Origin: a virus
Reading direction: 5' to 3' (one strand)
Virus record (IMG/VR): IMGVR_UViG_3300028131_000005
Span: 1-64,000 of that record
Length of the DNA: 64,000 bases
Made by a program: the position numbers and the translations under genes. Shown one piece after another: positions 41,917 to 49,729 of this stretch. Positions within the stretch are counted from its first letter, which is position 1; each line of letters begins with the position of its first letter. Under the pieces are notes generated by a model. The model was not told the origin of the DNA. It did not search any database and saw only the letters and a program-made list of their open reading frames with translations.

Positions 41917-42548
41917 TGAATAAAATACCCAGAATAATCCATCAAATATGGATTGGTCCAGACCCAATTCCACAACATTGCACGGAATTTTCAGAAGAAA
42001 TGAAAAAAATGCACCCTGAATGGGAGTATCATTTATGGGGCAATGAACTATTTACAGAGTTATATAAAGATGACATCTTTTTACAAAATTATATAAAAAA
42101 TCCAAAGCTATACAAATGGGCGTATATAAGTGATAGGGTAAGGCTCCTATTATTAAGAGATTTTGGAGGAGTTTATGTTGATGTTGATTCGAAACCAATA
42201 AGACCTTTCGACATTATTTTAAATAAATGTAACGATGAGCATACTTTTTTTGCTGGAATTAAAAGAGTAAGATGGAACGACAAGGTTAATGAAGAAAAAA
42301 TGGGTTGGATTGTAGACTGTACTGTTTACGGCGCTGCAAAAAATTCTAGAACTATAAATTTAATATTAGGAACTTATAATAATGTTAACTGGGCAAATGG
42401 TGGAAGAATGTTTAGCAATGAAATATTAAATAATATAGACACTGATATGCTGATTTTAAGTAAAGACTATTTTTATTCAAATAGTATTAACGATAAGACA
42501 ATTATTTTGCATGATGTAAATCAAACTAGACTTAATTCATGGAGGTAA
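41916..42548 (+). CDS. GT32-like glycosyltransferase
   Basis: A 210-residue enzyme of the DXD-containing sugar transferase family (Gly_transf_sug). It starts IPRIIHQIWIG, then PEWEYHLWG, and the diagnostic YISDRVRLLLLRDFGGVYVDVD block (about 70-91) with its Asp-x-Asp. Enzymes of this family add sugars to polysaccharides or proteins. Possible targets are host surface glycans or phage components. Confidence 0.85.
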   Translation: MNKIPRIIHQIWIGPDPIPQHCTEFSEEMKKMHPEWEYHLWGNELFTELYKDDIFLQNYIKNPKLYKWAYISDRVRLLLLRDFGGVYVDVDSKPIRPFDIILNKCNDEHTFFAGIKRVRWNDKVNEEKMGWIVDCTVYGAAKNSRTINLILGTYNNVNWANGGRMFSNEILNNIDTDMLILSKDYFYSNSINDKTIILHDVNQTRLNSWR

Positions 42549-42569
42549 TAAACTTTTCTGAATTTCATG

Positions 42570-42578
42570 TATATATAA
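42570..42578 (+). promoter_or_regulatory. late-type motif, variant TATATATAA
   Basis: TATATATAA 31 bases upstream of the small acidic gene at 42609; one base differs from GATATATAA. Confidence 0.4.
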
Positions 42579-42608
42579 TATAATAAACCCTAAAAACATT
42601 TATTAAAG

Positions 42609-42782
42609 ATGGACAGAATTTCAGAAGAAGCCAAAACTTCTGAAATGAAACCAATTCAACCTCAGGAGGAGTTTGAAAAAACCTTACAACAAGAAGATCT
42701 TTTCGGTATCTTCTTAAGCGAAGGTACAGATGATGAATCAGATGATGATATGTTTCTTTTCGGAGTAGGTGGCCCAGCTTAA
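42609..42782 (+). CDS. small very acidic protein
   Basis: A 57-residue ORF starting MDRISEEAKT with a Glu/Asp-rich body (SEGTDDESDDDM) and an ending FGVGGPA. It lies between a late-type motif and a strong terminator, so it is likely expressed as a single gene. A DNA-mimic role is conceivable but only from charge. Confidence 0.6.
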   Translation: MDRISEEAKTSEMKPIQPQEEFEKTLQQEDLFGIFLSEGTDDESDDDMFLFGVGGPA

Positions 42783-42788
42783 AACATT

Positions 42789-42812
42789 AAGGACTCTAAG
42801 GAGTCCTTTTTT
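42789..42812 (+). terminator. hairpin terminator
   Basis: An 8-bp perfect stem AAGGACTC/GAGTCCTT with a TAAG loop and six T. Directly abuts early-type promoter copy 7. Confidence 0.85.
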
Positions 42813-42819
42813 ATGCCCT

Positions 42820-42862
42820 CAGATTTTTACTTGTCGTTTATTATGATTATATTTATACTATA
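42820..42862 (+). promoter_or_regulatory. early-type phage promoter, copy 7 (diverged)
   Basis: CAGATTTTTACTTGTCGTTT, 8-bp spacer, TATATTTATACTATA; the TATG of other copies is ACTTG here. Drives the CCA-adding enzyme. Confidence 0.7.
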
Positions 42863-42881
42863 TAAAATCAATATATAACTT

Positions 42882-44036
42882 ATGAGAATTAAACCAATAA
42901 ATGAATTCATGAATATTTTAGAAGCACAGCAGAATCTAAAATTAAATGTACCAAAAGATGTTAAAGACCTTCATAAACTTTTTAAGAAGAATAAAAGGGA
43001 ATTATACATTGTTGGAGGAGCTGTCCGAGATGCACTTCTTGGCCAAAAACCAAAAGACTTTGATTTAGCAACCGATGCTAAGCCAGAAGAGGTTATAAAA
43101 ATCTTAAAATCTGGAGGAGTTCCAACAATTGGAGAAGTTGGTCATCAGTTTGGAGTTGTAATTGCAAAAACACCAAGTTTTGCAGAAGGAATGGAAATTG
43201 CTACATTTAGAGAAGACATTGGAAAGGGTAGAAGACCTGATGCTGTAGAATACTCAACAATAGATAAAGATGTTCTTAGAAGAGACCTTACAATCAATGC
43301 GTTGTTTTACGATATTGAAAGTCAAAAAGTAGTTGACCTGGTAGGAGGAGTTGCAGATATTCAAAGTAACACAATTAGAACAGTTGGTCGAGCTCAAGAA
43401 AGATTTGATGAAGACCCATTAAGAAAATTAAGAGCATTGAGATTTGCAGGTAGAACAGGAAGTAAACTTGAAAAGAATACAGCAGAGGCTATAATTAGCG
43501 ATAACAGCTTAGAAGATATCAGTAGCGAAAGAATTAGAGACGAGTTTAAGAAATCTGTAGAAAGCGCAAAGTCTGCCAAGTTCTACTTAGATATGGTTTC
43601 GGAATTTAGTCTTTGGGGAGTAATGTTTCCCGGCTTGGAAATCAACAAAACATTTTTAGATACTAATAATTGGCTTTTGCAAATTACTCAGTTGTTTGGA
43701 GATAACCAAGAAGAACTTCTTAAAAAAGAATTAAATAAGATGTCTTTTTCAAATCAAGAAATAGATACAATTATATTCTTTAAAAGATTTTTAGAACTTA
43801 AACCAGAAACTGCGTTTCAATTAAGTAAGGAATGGAAAATTGCAAAATTAGATAAAAAATTACTTTTAGAATTTTCTAAGATAAATAAACTAGACCTTAA
43901 ATTAGTAAAGGCATTCTTTAAATACAAACCTTCTACGAATGGAGGTCAAATAATGAAAGAATTTGGTCTTAAAGGTTCTGCAATTGGAGATAAAATAAAA
44001 GAAATAGAAACAGAAAAATTTAAAAAATTACTATAA
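42882..44036 (+). CDS. CCA-adding tRNA nucleotidyltransferase (class II)
   Basis: Adds or repairs the 3' CCA of tRNAs. Motif A is VGGAVRDALLG (44-54) with the metal-binding DFD (59-61); the RRDLTINALFYD block (about 131-142) and RFDEDPLRKLRALRFAGR (about 174-191, nucleotide selection and neck helix) follow. The 384 residues fit class II CCA enzymes (~410); poly(A) polymerases share these motifs, so CCA activity is likely but not certain. The N-terminus MRIKPINEFMNILEA is an extra stretch before the catalytic head. The window's own tRNA lacks CCA. Confidence 0.85.
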   Translation: MRIKPINEFMNILEAQQNLKLNVPKDVKDLHKLFKKNKRELYIVGGAVRDALLGQKPKDFDLATDAKPEEVIKILKSGGVPTIGEVGHQFGVVIAKTPSFAEGMEIATFREDIGKGRRPDAVEYSTIDKDVLRRDLTINALFYDIESQKVVDLVGGVADIQSNTIRTVGRAQERFDEDPLRKLRALRFAGRTGSKLEKNTAEAIISDNSLEDISSERIRDEFKKSVESAKSAKFYLDMVSEFSLWGVMFPGLEINKTFLDTNNWLLQITQLFGDNQEELLKKELNKMSFSNQEIDTIIFFKRFLELKPETAFQLSKEWKIAKLDKKLLLEFSKINKLDLKLVKAFFKYKPSTNGGQIMKEFGLKGSAIGDKIKEIETEKFKKLL

Positions 44037-44038
44037 AA

Positions 44039-45568
44039 ATGGCACAATTAATAAATAAATTTGAAAAAATTAATAGGTTTAAAGCAGGCGTCGACGTTGA
44101 CGTTGTATTATTGCAAGAACCTACTGTAGAAACAGGAATTGAAAAAAGTGAAGGACAAACCGGTATTTTTGTTCACTCAGAAGGAGGAGAATATTCCGTT
44201 TATTTTTACAACACAGATACTTCTTCATGGGAATTATACGGTGCGGTTTCAGCTGAAAATACAAGTATTAATTTACAGTGGGCTCCTCATCACAGTGCAG
44301 TTGCATTTACTACAACTATTCCAGAACATGTTTTTAGAGTTGTAGGTTTATCTGGTGATATTATTATAGATAGCGACTTAACAGATGGTATTAGTAGTGA
44401 GGGAGATTCACTAGTTGTTAGTCAAAATTCTTATGCATTGAAAACTGTACAATTAGCGGCTTCAGCTGCTGTAAATTCTTCAATACCTTCATCCGGTAAA
44501 TCTAAATGGTCAAATTGGATGGGTCAGGCTCCAGGTTTTCAAGCTGGAAATATGGAATATGGCGGAGCTTCAACTTATGGCGAGGCTACACAGTTAACAT
44601 TTCATAAAGAAGATGCAAATGGAGACGACCAATCAACATTTTTAGACCAATATTTAAACGCAAAATCTGGTCAAATTAAAACAATACTTGATGCCAACCC
44701 TGGACATAACAATGTTTACCAAATAGTAGGAGCAAGTATAGATGCTAATGGAAATTATGTATTTGATGTATATAATGTATCGTATGACCAGATAGCAGTT
44801 AACACAGGAAGTACTGAAGTATATTTTGTACTTGTAGGAGCTGAAGGTGCTAAAGGAGACGACGGCGCTGATGGAACTTCAGTAAAATATGCAACTACAT
44901 TTAACGGTCCACATTCACTAGGTGATGATAGAAATCCAGGTAATGTAACATTAGGTTCAGTAACTGTAGATACTGGTTTATCTTACCAAAGTGGTGATTA
45001 TGCTATAGTATCTTTAGATGCTGGTCCAGATAATTTTGATATAGTACAAGTAACTTCATATGATAGTGCTACTGGTGTAATAACATGGAATAACATTTAT
45101 CAAAGTACACAATCTTCATTTAGTTCTAATTGGAATATCAACTTAACTGGTATACCAGGACTAAAAGGTGATGATGGTGCAACAGGACCTCAAGGACCTG
45201 CTGGGGCAGATGGAAACAATGCATATACAGATAGTGATGTTGCAGACTACCTTAATGGTAATTTAGATGGACATATTATTCCAAGCGCAAACGCACAATA
45301 TGATTTAGGAAATGCAGAATATAAAATCAGACACCTTTTCTTAAGTGATAACTCAATGTATATTGGAGATACTTGGATAAAGGCCGAAGGCGATCAGATA
45401 AAAACGCCTAATCTACTTGTGGGTGATATTAACCTAAATAATGAAGGAAGAGAAAATGAAGTAGATGGTACTTCTGGACACTGGTCGATTCAAGAAGGTT
45501 CTGACGATTTATTTTTAATTAATAGAAAAACTGGTAAGAAATATAAGTTTAATCTTACTGAAATGTAA
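44039..45568 (+). CDS. tail fibre/structural protein with short collagen-like segments
   Basis: A 509-residue beta-rich protein. It has a phage fibre-like N-terminal half, Gly-x-Y stretches (GAKGDDGADG near residue 280 and GLKGDDGATGPQGPAG near 385) and a C-terminal region YDLGNAEYKIRHLFLSDN typical of phage fibre heads. It probably trimerises through the collagen-like parts and contributes to host binding. It begins two bases after the CCA enzyme stop. Confidence 0.75.
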   Translation: MAQLINKFEKINRFKAGVDVDVVLLQEPTVETGIEKSEGQTGIFVHSEGGEYSVYFYNTDTSSWELYGAVSAENTSINLQWAPHHSAVAFTTTIPEHVFRVVGLSGDIIIDSDLTDGISSEGDSLVVSQNSYALKTVQLAASAAVNSSIPSSGKSKWSNWMGQAPGFQAGNMEYGGASTYGEATQLTFHKEDANGDDQSTFLDQYLNAKSGQIKTILDANPGHNNVYQIVGASIDANGNYVFDVYNVSYDQIAVNTGSTEVYFVLVGAEGAKGDDGADGTSVKYATTFNGPHSLGDDRNPGNVTLGSVTVDTGLSYQSGDYAIVSLDAGPDNFDIVQVTSYDSATGVITWNNIYQSTQSSFSSNWNINLTGIPGLKGDDGATGPQGPAGADGNNAYTDSDVADYLNGNLDGHIIPSANAQYDLGNAEYKIRHLFLSDNSMYIGDTWIKAEGDQIKTPNLLVGDINLNNEGRENEVDGTSGHWSIQEGSDDLFLINRKTGKKYKFNLTEM

Positions 45569-45587
45569 AAAACCAAATATATAAGTT

Positions 45588-45818
45588 ATGGAAAAATGGA
45601 AACAAATATTCGAAGAGACATTAAATGAAGAAGTTAAGTCTCCTAAAGGCTCAAAAGCTCGTCAATTACAATTTATGTTAGATAGAGCAATTAATCTTAT
45701 AGATGAGAATTTAGACTACAAAGAACTTGCAGCTGCAGTTGCACTACAATTAGAAGATACTTATGGAGAACATAATTATAAGCCATTTTTAAAAGAACTA
45801 GAAAAGCAATTAAAATAA
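45588..45818 (+). CDS. small protein with possible prohead-protease motif
   Basis: A 76-residue helical protein beginning MEKWKQIFEETLNEEVKS; the FEETLNE-E segment resembles the putative head-targeting/cleavage motifs in genes at 49730-60683. The remainder (KARQLQFMLDRAINLIDENL) is helical. An AATATATAAG sequence precedes it. TAATG overlap with the next gene. Confidence 0.6.
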   Translation: MEKWKQIFEETLNEEVKSPKGSKARQLQFMLDRAINLIDENLDYKELAAAVALQLEDTYGEHNYKPFLKELEKQLK

Positions 45819-46435
45819 TGAAGCATTTAAAAGAATTTGCAGCTTTTTCTAAGCAAGGAAAACATTTAGTTGATACTGCAACAGGACTTCCGTTAAAAGC
45901 ACTTTCATTAGATGCAGTAAATGACAACATCACTGTGTTTTTTAATGAGAAGCAGAATATAATGTTTCCAGCTGGAAAGGTACTTGCATATTTTCATGAT
46001 GAAAAATGGTTACCTTTATATGATGAAGGTAAAGCTGGAATTTTGATGTTTAACCCGATGAGAGGAAGTCTTAGTCAATATGGGGCGTCACCTATCACAG
46101 ATATTTGGAAAAAGAGTTATAATAAAAGAATTGAAAATTCAGAAATGATATGGTCTTGTATAGAGGGACAGGTAACTGAAGGATATCTTATTATTGAAAT
46201 GATGAGTACCAGACCAGGTTATAAGAGAAATAGCATTAATAAGAAAATGTTAGATGCCATTAGAAAAGACCATAAAGAGCCACTTGTTTGGGACTCTCCA
46301 ACTGAGGACGGACTTAAATTCATAAAAAGTTATAGTGGAGATGATGCTAAGTTCTGGTTTGCTGGCAAATACGGAAGACCAAAGAACTTTTTAAAATTAT
46401 ACCCTGATGGGGAAGAAAGAGTTATAGAATTTTAA
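45818..46435 (+). CDS. hypothetical protein, GNAT-like central region
   Basis: A 205-residue protein starting MKHLKEFAAFSKQG. The stretch GYLIIEMMSTRPGYKRNSINKK (start near residue 124) resembles the acetyl-CoA binding strand-loop-helix of GNAT acetyltransferases, as does the later DSPTEDGLKFIKS. Acetyltransferase activity is a weak inference. Confidence 0.6.
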   Translation: MKHLKEFAAFSKQGKHLVDTATGLPLKALSLDAVNDNITVFFNEKQNIMFPAGKVLAYFHDEKWLPLYDEGKAGILMFNPMRGSLSQYGASPITDIWKKSYNKRIENSEMIWSCIEGQVTEGYLIIEMMSTRPGYKRNSINKKMLDAIRKDHKEPLVWDSPTEDGLKFIKSYSGDDAKFWFAGKYGRPKNFLKLYPDGEERVIEF

Positions 46436-46480
46436 AAACTCTTGAAAACTTTTTGAAATCTGGATGAAAATAATTCACTC

Positions 46481-46523
46481 CAGATTTTTTTATGTCGTTT
46501 TTTATTGTTATATTTATACTATA
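46481..46523 (+). promoter_or_regulatory. early-type phage promoter, copy 8
   Basis: Full-length match (CAGATTTTTTTATGTCG; TATATTTATACTATA). Leader ATTAATTAATCAAAACAA is nearly identical to that after copy 3. Confidence 0.8.
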
Positions 46524-46546
46524 ATTAATTAATCAAAACAACAACA

Positions 46547-46861
46547 ATGAAAATGACACAAGAATTTAAAACACAAACATTAGGATTCGCCGGAACTATC
46601 TGTGAAGTACGGAGAGAAAAGTACGCAAACGGTCAAAACTGCCTAAGATTGGTAGATTCAGAAGATGGATTTACTTTTTGCACAGCATCTGTAGCCTTAG
46701 AACATGAGATGGTCAATATCGACGAGAATGATGTTATAATAAAAAACTATAGCGAGAACGAAGGTATTCTTACAGCACTAATAAATGCTGGTATTATTGA
46801 AGAACCACATAGAGCATTTTCATATAATTACGTTACATTATATGTTTGCAAATTAAAATAA
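46547..46861 (+). CDS. small early protein (DUF4313-like)
   Basis: A 104-residue protein with ICEVRREKYANGQNCLRLVD and IIKNYSENEGILTALINAGI, a pattern of DUF4313-type proteins in phages and plasmids, whose function is unknown. First gene of the 46.5-49 kb early block. Confidence 0.65.
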   Translation: MKMTQEFKTQTLGFAGTICEVRREKYANGQNCLRLVDSEDGFTFCTASVALEHEMVNIDENDVIIKNYSENEGILTALINAGIIEEPHRAFSYNYVTLYVCKLK

Positions 46862-46866
46862 AAATT

Positions 46867-47013
46867 ATGAAACAGTACACTCAATTGTCAATAAATGAAA
46901 AAATACAAATTAAGCAATATGCTATTAATTTATATGGTAAGAGGTGGCATACAGCAGTACCTAATTTTATTAACAGATTAAATGAGTTACAAATTCACAC
47001 AATTTTAAACTAA
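46867..47013 (+). CDS. small hypothetical protein
   Basis: A 48-residue ORF starting MKQYTQLSINEKI, five bases after the previous stop and ending 23 bases before the next early promoter. No family recognised. Confidence 0.55.
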   Translation: MKQYTQLSINEKIQIKQYAINLYGKRWHTAVPNFINRLNELQIHTILN

Positions 47014-47036
47014 AAATAATTGAAAATAATTCACTC

Positions 47037-47079
47037 CAGATTTTTTTATGTCGTTTATAATGATTATATTTATACTGTA
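47037..47079 (+). promoter_or_regulatory. early-type phage promoter, copy 9
   Basis: CAGATTTTTTTATGTCGTTT, 8-bp spacer, TATATTTATACTGTA (one change in the last box). The leader AATAATAACCTTTAAAAC is shared with copy 4. Confidence 0.8.
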
Positions 47080-47114
47080 GTTAACAATTAATAATAACCT
47101 TTAAAACACACAAA

Positions 47115-47333
47115 ATGAACCAAACAATTCAACACTTTTTAGACCAAATAAGAAAAGGTCAATATAAAGCAGCAGCTCAAATTTACTTTAATAGAGCGTA
47201 TCAGTACAAAGCAGAATTCGATGAAATCCTAAATAACTGTTTTCTCGATCCTTATTATAACGGCGTAAAAGAAGTTGTTATGTTAGAACTAAGAAATTTA
47301 GAATCTTACGGAGAATATAACGACCAAATATAA
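47115..47333 (+). CDS. small early protein
   Basis: A 72-residue helical protein with many Tyr and Gln. First gene behind promoter copy 9. No family recognised. Confidence 0.65.
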   Translation: MNQTIQHFLDQIRKGQYKAAAQIYFNRAYQYKAEFDEILNNCFLDPYYNGVKEVVMLELRNLESYGEYNDQI

Positions 47334-47338
47334 TAGAC

Positions 47339-47554
47339 ATGATCAGAAAGAAACAACCCAACAGAGAAATCATCATAGACCTAACAGGTCCAGATGGAAA
47401 CGCATTCGTACTACTTGGAAAGGCTAGAAGACTGGCTAAGCAACTAGGAATACCACATCAACCAATCGAAGACGATATGATGTCAGGAGATTATGAAAAC
47501 CTTTTAGAGGTATTTGATAAAAACTTCGGATCATTCGTAATTTTAGAAAGATAA
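47339..47554 (+). CDS. small early protein
   Basis: A 71-residue protein with strand-helix pattern IIIDLTGPDGNAFVLLGKAR and a later SGDYENLLEVFD. Similar short proteins seem to be widespread in phages, but I know no function. Confidence 0.65.
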   Translation: MIRKKQPNREIIIDLTGPDGNAFVLLGKARRLAKQLGIPHQPIEDDMMSGDYENLLEVFDKNFGSFVILER

Positions 47555-47571
47555 TTTAAAAACAAATAAAA

Positions 47572-47760
47572 ATGATAAAAGAAAGATTAGTATCAGTAGA
47601 AGAGAGACAATCGATTTTAGATCGAATTCAAACGGCATTAGTAGTTGGTAATTATCCGACTTCAGCTAACGACCCTCTTATGAAAGACTTACAAAGGTTG
47701 ATAACAGATGCAACCGAAAAAGTAATTAATAAAAGACTTAATAATTTAAAAATCAAATAA
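47572..47760 (+). CDS. small early protein
   Basis: A 62-residue helical charged protein in the same run; no motif recognised. Confidence 0.6.
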   Translation: MIKERLVSVEERQSILDRIQTALVVGNYPTSANDPLMKDLQRLITDATEKVINKRLNNLKIK

Positions 47761-47771
47761 AAACAGAAACC

Positions 47772-47906
47772 ATGAAAAAAGAACAACAATTAGACGACAC
47801 CTCAATTTTTAAGCTTATTAAGGAGCTAGCTAAGAAGTATCCAAATGATGCAGATTTAGGAGGCGCAATACGACTAGCAATTATTAACACAAAACCAATA
47901 TTATGA
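47772..47906 (+). CDS. small early protein
   Basis: A 44-residue ORF starting MKKEQQLDDTSIF, eleven bases after its neighbour and overlapping the next gene as ATGA. No motif recognised. Confidence 0.55.
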   Translation: MKKEQQLDDTSIFKLIKELAKKYPNDADLGGAIRLAIINTKPIL

Positions 47907-48082
47907 TAACATTCGGAGCATACTTTTTAATGGGTTCATCAATACTTTTAATGGGTATTGCAATAGGTTCCCAAAGAGAAAACACAAAATGTCAGAAAAA
48001 ATTAGGCATGAGCCATAAAGAATGGCAAGATCTGTGGGAAGAAGAAGATTTCACAGAAAGATATCAAAAACTTAATAAGTAA
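47903..48082 (+). CDS. single-span membrane protein
   Basis: A 59-residue ORF (MITFGAYFLMGS start) with one hydrophobic segment (about 4-22) and a charged soluble tail with several Trp, Glu and Lys. Confidence 0.55.
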   Translation: MITFGAYFLMGSSILLMGIAIGSQRENTKCQKKLGMSHKEWQDLWEEEDFTERYQKLNK

Positions 48083-48085
48083 ATT

Positions 48086-48328
48086 ATGGAAGACCTCAAA
48101 TTCAAAAACATAGACCTAGCAGAAACGCTAAAAATATTAAAAACCATTTGCATGTATACTACAATAGCAATATTCTCATTATGGGCAATGTACTCGGTAA
48201 TATCATTCGCAGTATGGTTTTTTACAATGATGTTTCTCTATCCAACAATAGCACTGGTTGTTTTGTTAGGAGGATTCTTAGCAATGTTAGGAATTACAAG
48301 AATGATAGAAATTTACAATAACAAATAA
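48086..48328 (+). CDS. two-span membrane protein
   Basis: An 80-residue protein with hydrophobic segments at about 22-45 and 46-68, three bases after the previous stop. No family recognised. Confidence 0.6.
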   Translation: MEDLKFKNIDLAETLKILKTICMYTTIAIFSLWAMYSVISFAVWFFTMMFLYPTIALVVLLGGFLAMLGITRMIEIYNNK

Positions 48329-48340
48329 AAACAAAAACAA

Positions 48341-48505
48341 ATGAAAATATTTTTAACTTTAATGGTATTCTGGTGTTTAACAATGACAGGATACTACTAC
48401 ATCACAGAACCAGAAGCAGCAGGCACAATTACATGGTGGGCAATGCTAACCCTATTTAATAATCAAAATCTAATAAAATTACATAATGAAAAAAACGAAA
48501 AATAG
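48341..48505 (+). CDS. small membrane protein
   Basis: A 54-residue ORF with an N-terminal hydrophobic segment (starts MKIFLTLMVFW) that could be a signal or anchor. It overlaps the next gene by 20 bases. Confidence 0.5.
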   Translation: MKIFLTLMVFWCLTMTGYYYITEPEAAGTITWWAMLTLFNNQNLIKLHNEKNEK

Positions 48506-48998
48506 ATTAGAATACAGAATGTACGGATTGGTACCATATAACATTAGCCCAATTCAACAAGGAATTCAATTCGGCCATGCAGTAGTAGAATATGGTTTAG
48601 AACATGGAAGAACACGTGTAATTAATGATAAAGTTTGTACTTATACTCAATGGGCAAGAAATGATAAGACATTCATTATCCTGAATGGTGGAACAACTAG
48701 TACCAATCCTGAATCTCCAGGTACATTGAATTACGCAGAATCTGAATTATATTCAATGGGTGTTCAATTGTCAACCTTCCATGAACCAGATCTTGGAGAC
48801 CAATTAACTGCCGTAGTCTTTTTAGTAGATGAGCGAGTTTGGAACAAAGAGAAATATCCTGAATGGGATGGAACTCATAGGGGCCAAAAGGTACAAACCG
48901 GTTTGGGCCCAATAGCACATTACAAAAACCTCTTTGGCGAGGATGCAACTTGGGTATTAGAAATGAGAGAATTCCTTTCTAGATTCAAACTAGCCTAA
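48486..48998 (+). CDS. hypothetical protein, possible Pth2-like fold
   Basis: A 170-residue protein with YGLVPYNISPIQQGIQFGHA near the N-terminus, recalling the KGK-x2-AQ-x2-HA motif region of archaeal-type peptidyl-tRNA hydrolases (Pth2), followed by FIILNGGTTS and FHEPDLGDQLTAVVFLV. The strand-helix order fits that fold, but key Pth2 residues are not all visible. Last larger protein of the early block. Confidence 0.55.
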   Translation: MKKTKNRLEYRMYGLVPYNISPIQQGIQFGHAVVEYGLEHGRTRVINDKVCTYTQWARNDKTFIILNGGTTSTNPESPGTLNYAESELYSMGVQLSTFHEPDLGDQLTAVVFLVDERVWNKEKYPEWDGTHRGQKVQTGLGPIAHYKNLFGEDATWVLEMREFLSRFKLA

Positions 48999-49032
48999 TA
49001 GAAACATTTTAAAAACCGTTAATATAAAATAT

Positions 49033-49182
49033 ATGTTTAAAAACAAAAGAATATCAGAAGTGATGCCTCATCTAGAATCAGTTGCTAGAGACCATGGTCT
49101 TAAGTTGAATCTAGTTAGAGATTTTAAAATAGCAAAAAAACTTTTATTAATTAGATATTTGTCTTATGGTAATTTTAAATAG
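49033..49182 (+). CDS. small basic protein
   Basis: A 49-residue basic ORF starting MFKNKRISEVMP. It overlaps the start of the transglycosylase gene by 17 bases. Confidence 0.5.
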   Translation: MFKNKRISEVMPHLESVARDHGLKLNLVRDFKIAKKLLLIRYLSYGNFK

Positions 49183-49654
49183 AATAAATCTTTGCCTTAC
49201 TTTTTTATACATTCCACTTTTTCCAATTGGAGAAAACTTTAAATCTTCAATTGTTATTGAAAGAGAAGAGAAGATAGAAGTTGTAAAAGTTGTAGAGGTA
49301 ATAGAAGAAGAATCAAATCTTTTAGAAGCAATGATTCAAGTAGAGAGCAGAGGAAATGAAGCTGCAGTTGGAGATACTCACATGGACGTTCCATCAATTG
49401 GAGTTTTACAAATTAGACCTATTATGGTTAAAGAAGTAAATAGAATTCTTGGAAAAGAAGTATATACTTTAAAAGACCGGGCTAGCAGAGAAAAATCAAT
49501 TGAAATGTTTGAGGTTTGGAAATACCACCACCATAAAAATTCAAGCGATGAAAAAATAGCAAGATGTTGGAATGGAGGGCCCTTAGGATATAAATATTCA
49601 GGGACAGATCATTATTGGGCTAAAGTTCAATCGGAGATGCAAGTTAGTAGGTAG
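49166..49654 (+). CDS. lytic transglycosylase-like protein
   Basis: A 162-residue protein with an N-terminal hydrophobic segment (about 4-20) acting as signal or anchor, followed by an SLT-type domain: LLEAMIQVESRGNEAAVGD with the catalytic Glu near residue 60, then SIGVLQIRP, and ARCWNGGPLGY further on. It cleaves peptidoglycan glycan strands, perhaps as a secreted or virion-associated enzyme, distinct from the amidase endolysin at 39112. Confidence 0.8.
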   Translation: MVILNRINLCLTFLYIPLFPIGENFKSSIVIEREEKIEVVKVVEVIEEESNLLEAMIQVESRGNEAAVGDTHMDVPSIGVLQIRPIMVKEVNRILGKEVYTLKDRASREKSIEMFEVWKYHHHKNSSDEKIARCWNGGPLGYKYSGTDHYWAKVQSEMQVSR

Positions 49655-49698
49655 GTCCATGTAACCGGCCAGCATATAAAAACGCCACTAATAAAAAA

Positions 49699-49707
49699 GA
49701 TATATAA
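49699..49707 (+). promoter_or_regulatory. late-type motif GATATATAA
   Basis: Twenty-two bases upstream of the 668-residue putative internal polyprotein, marking a switch from early to late genes. Confidence 0.55.
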
Positions 49708-49729
49708 TTAATAAAAATAAATTAAGAAA

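Noticed and set aside
1161-47079. The nine long repeats as a CRISPR or mobile element signature
   Set aside because: They are widely dispersed, always in the same orientation just before genes, and have no spacers or terminal repeats; promoters explain them.
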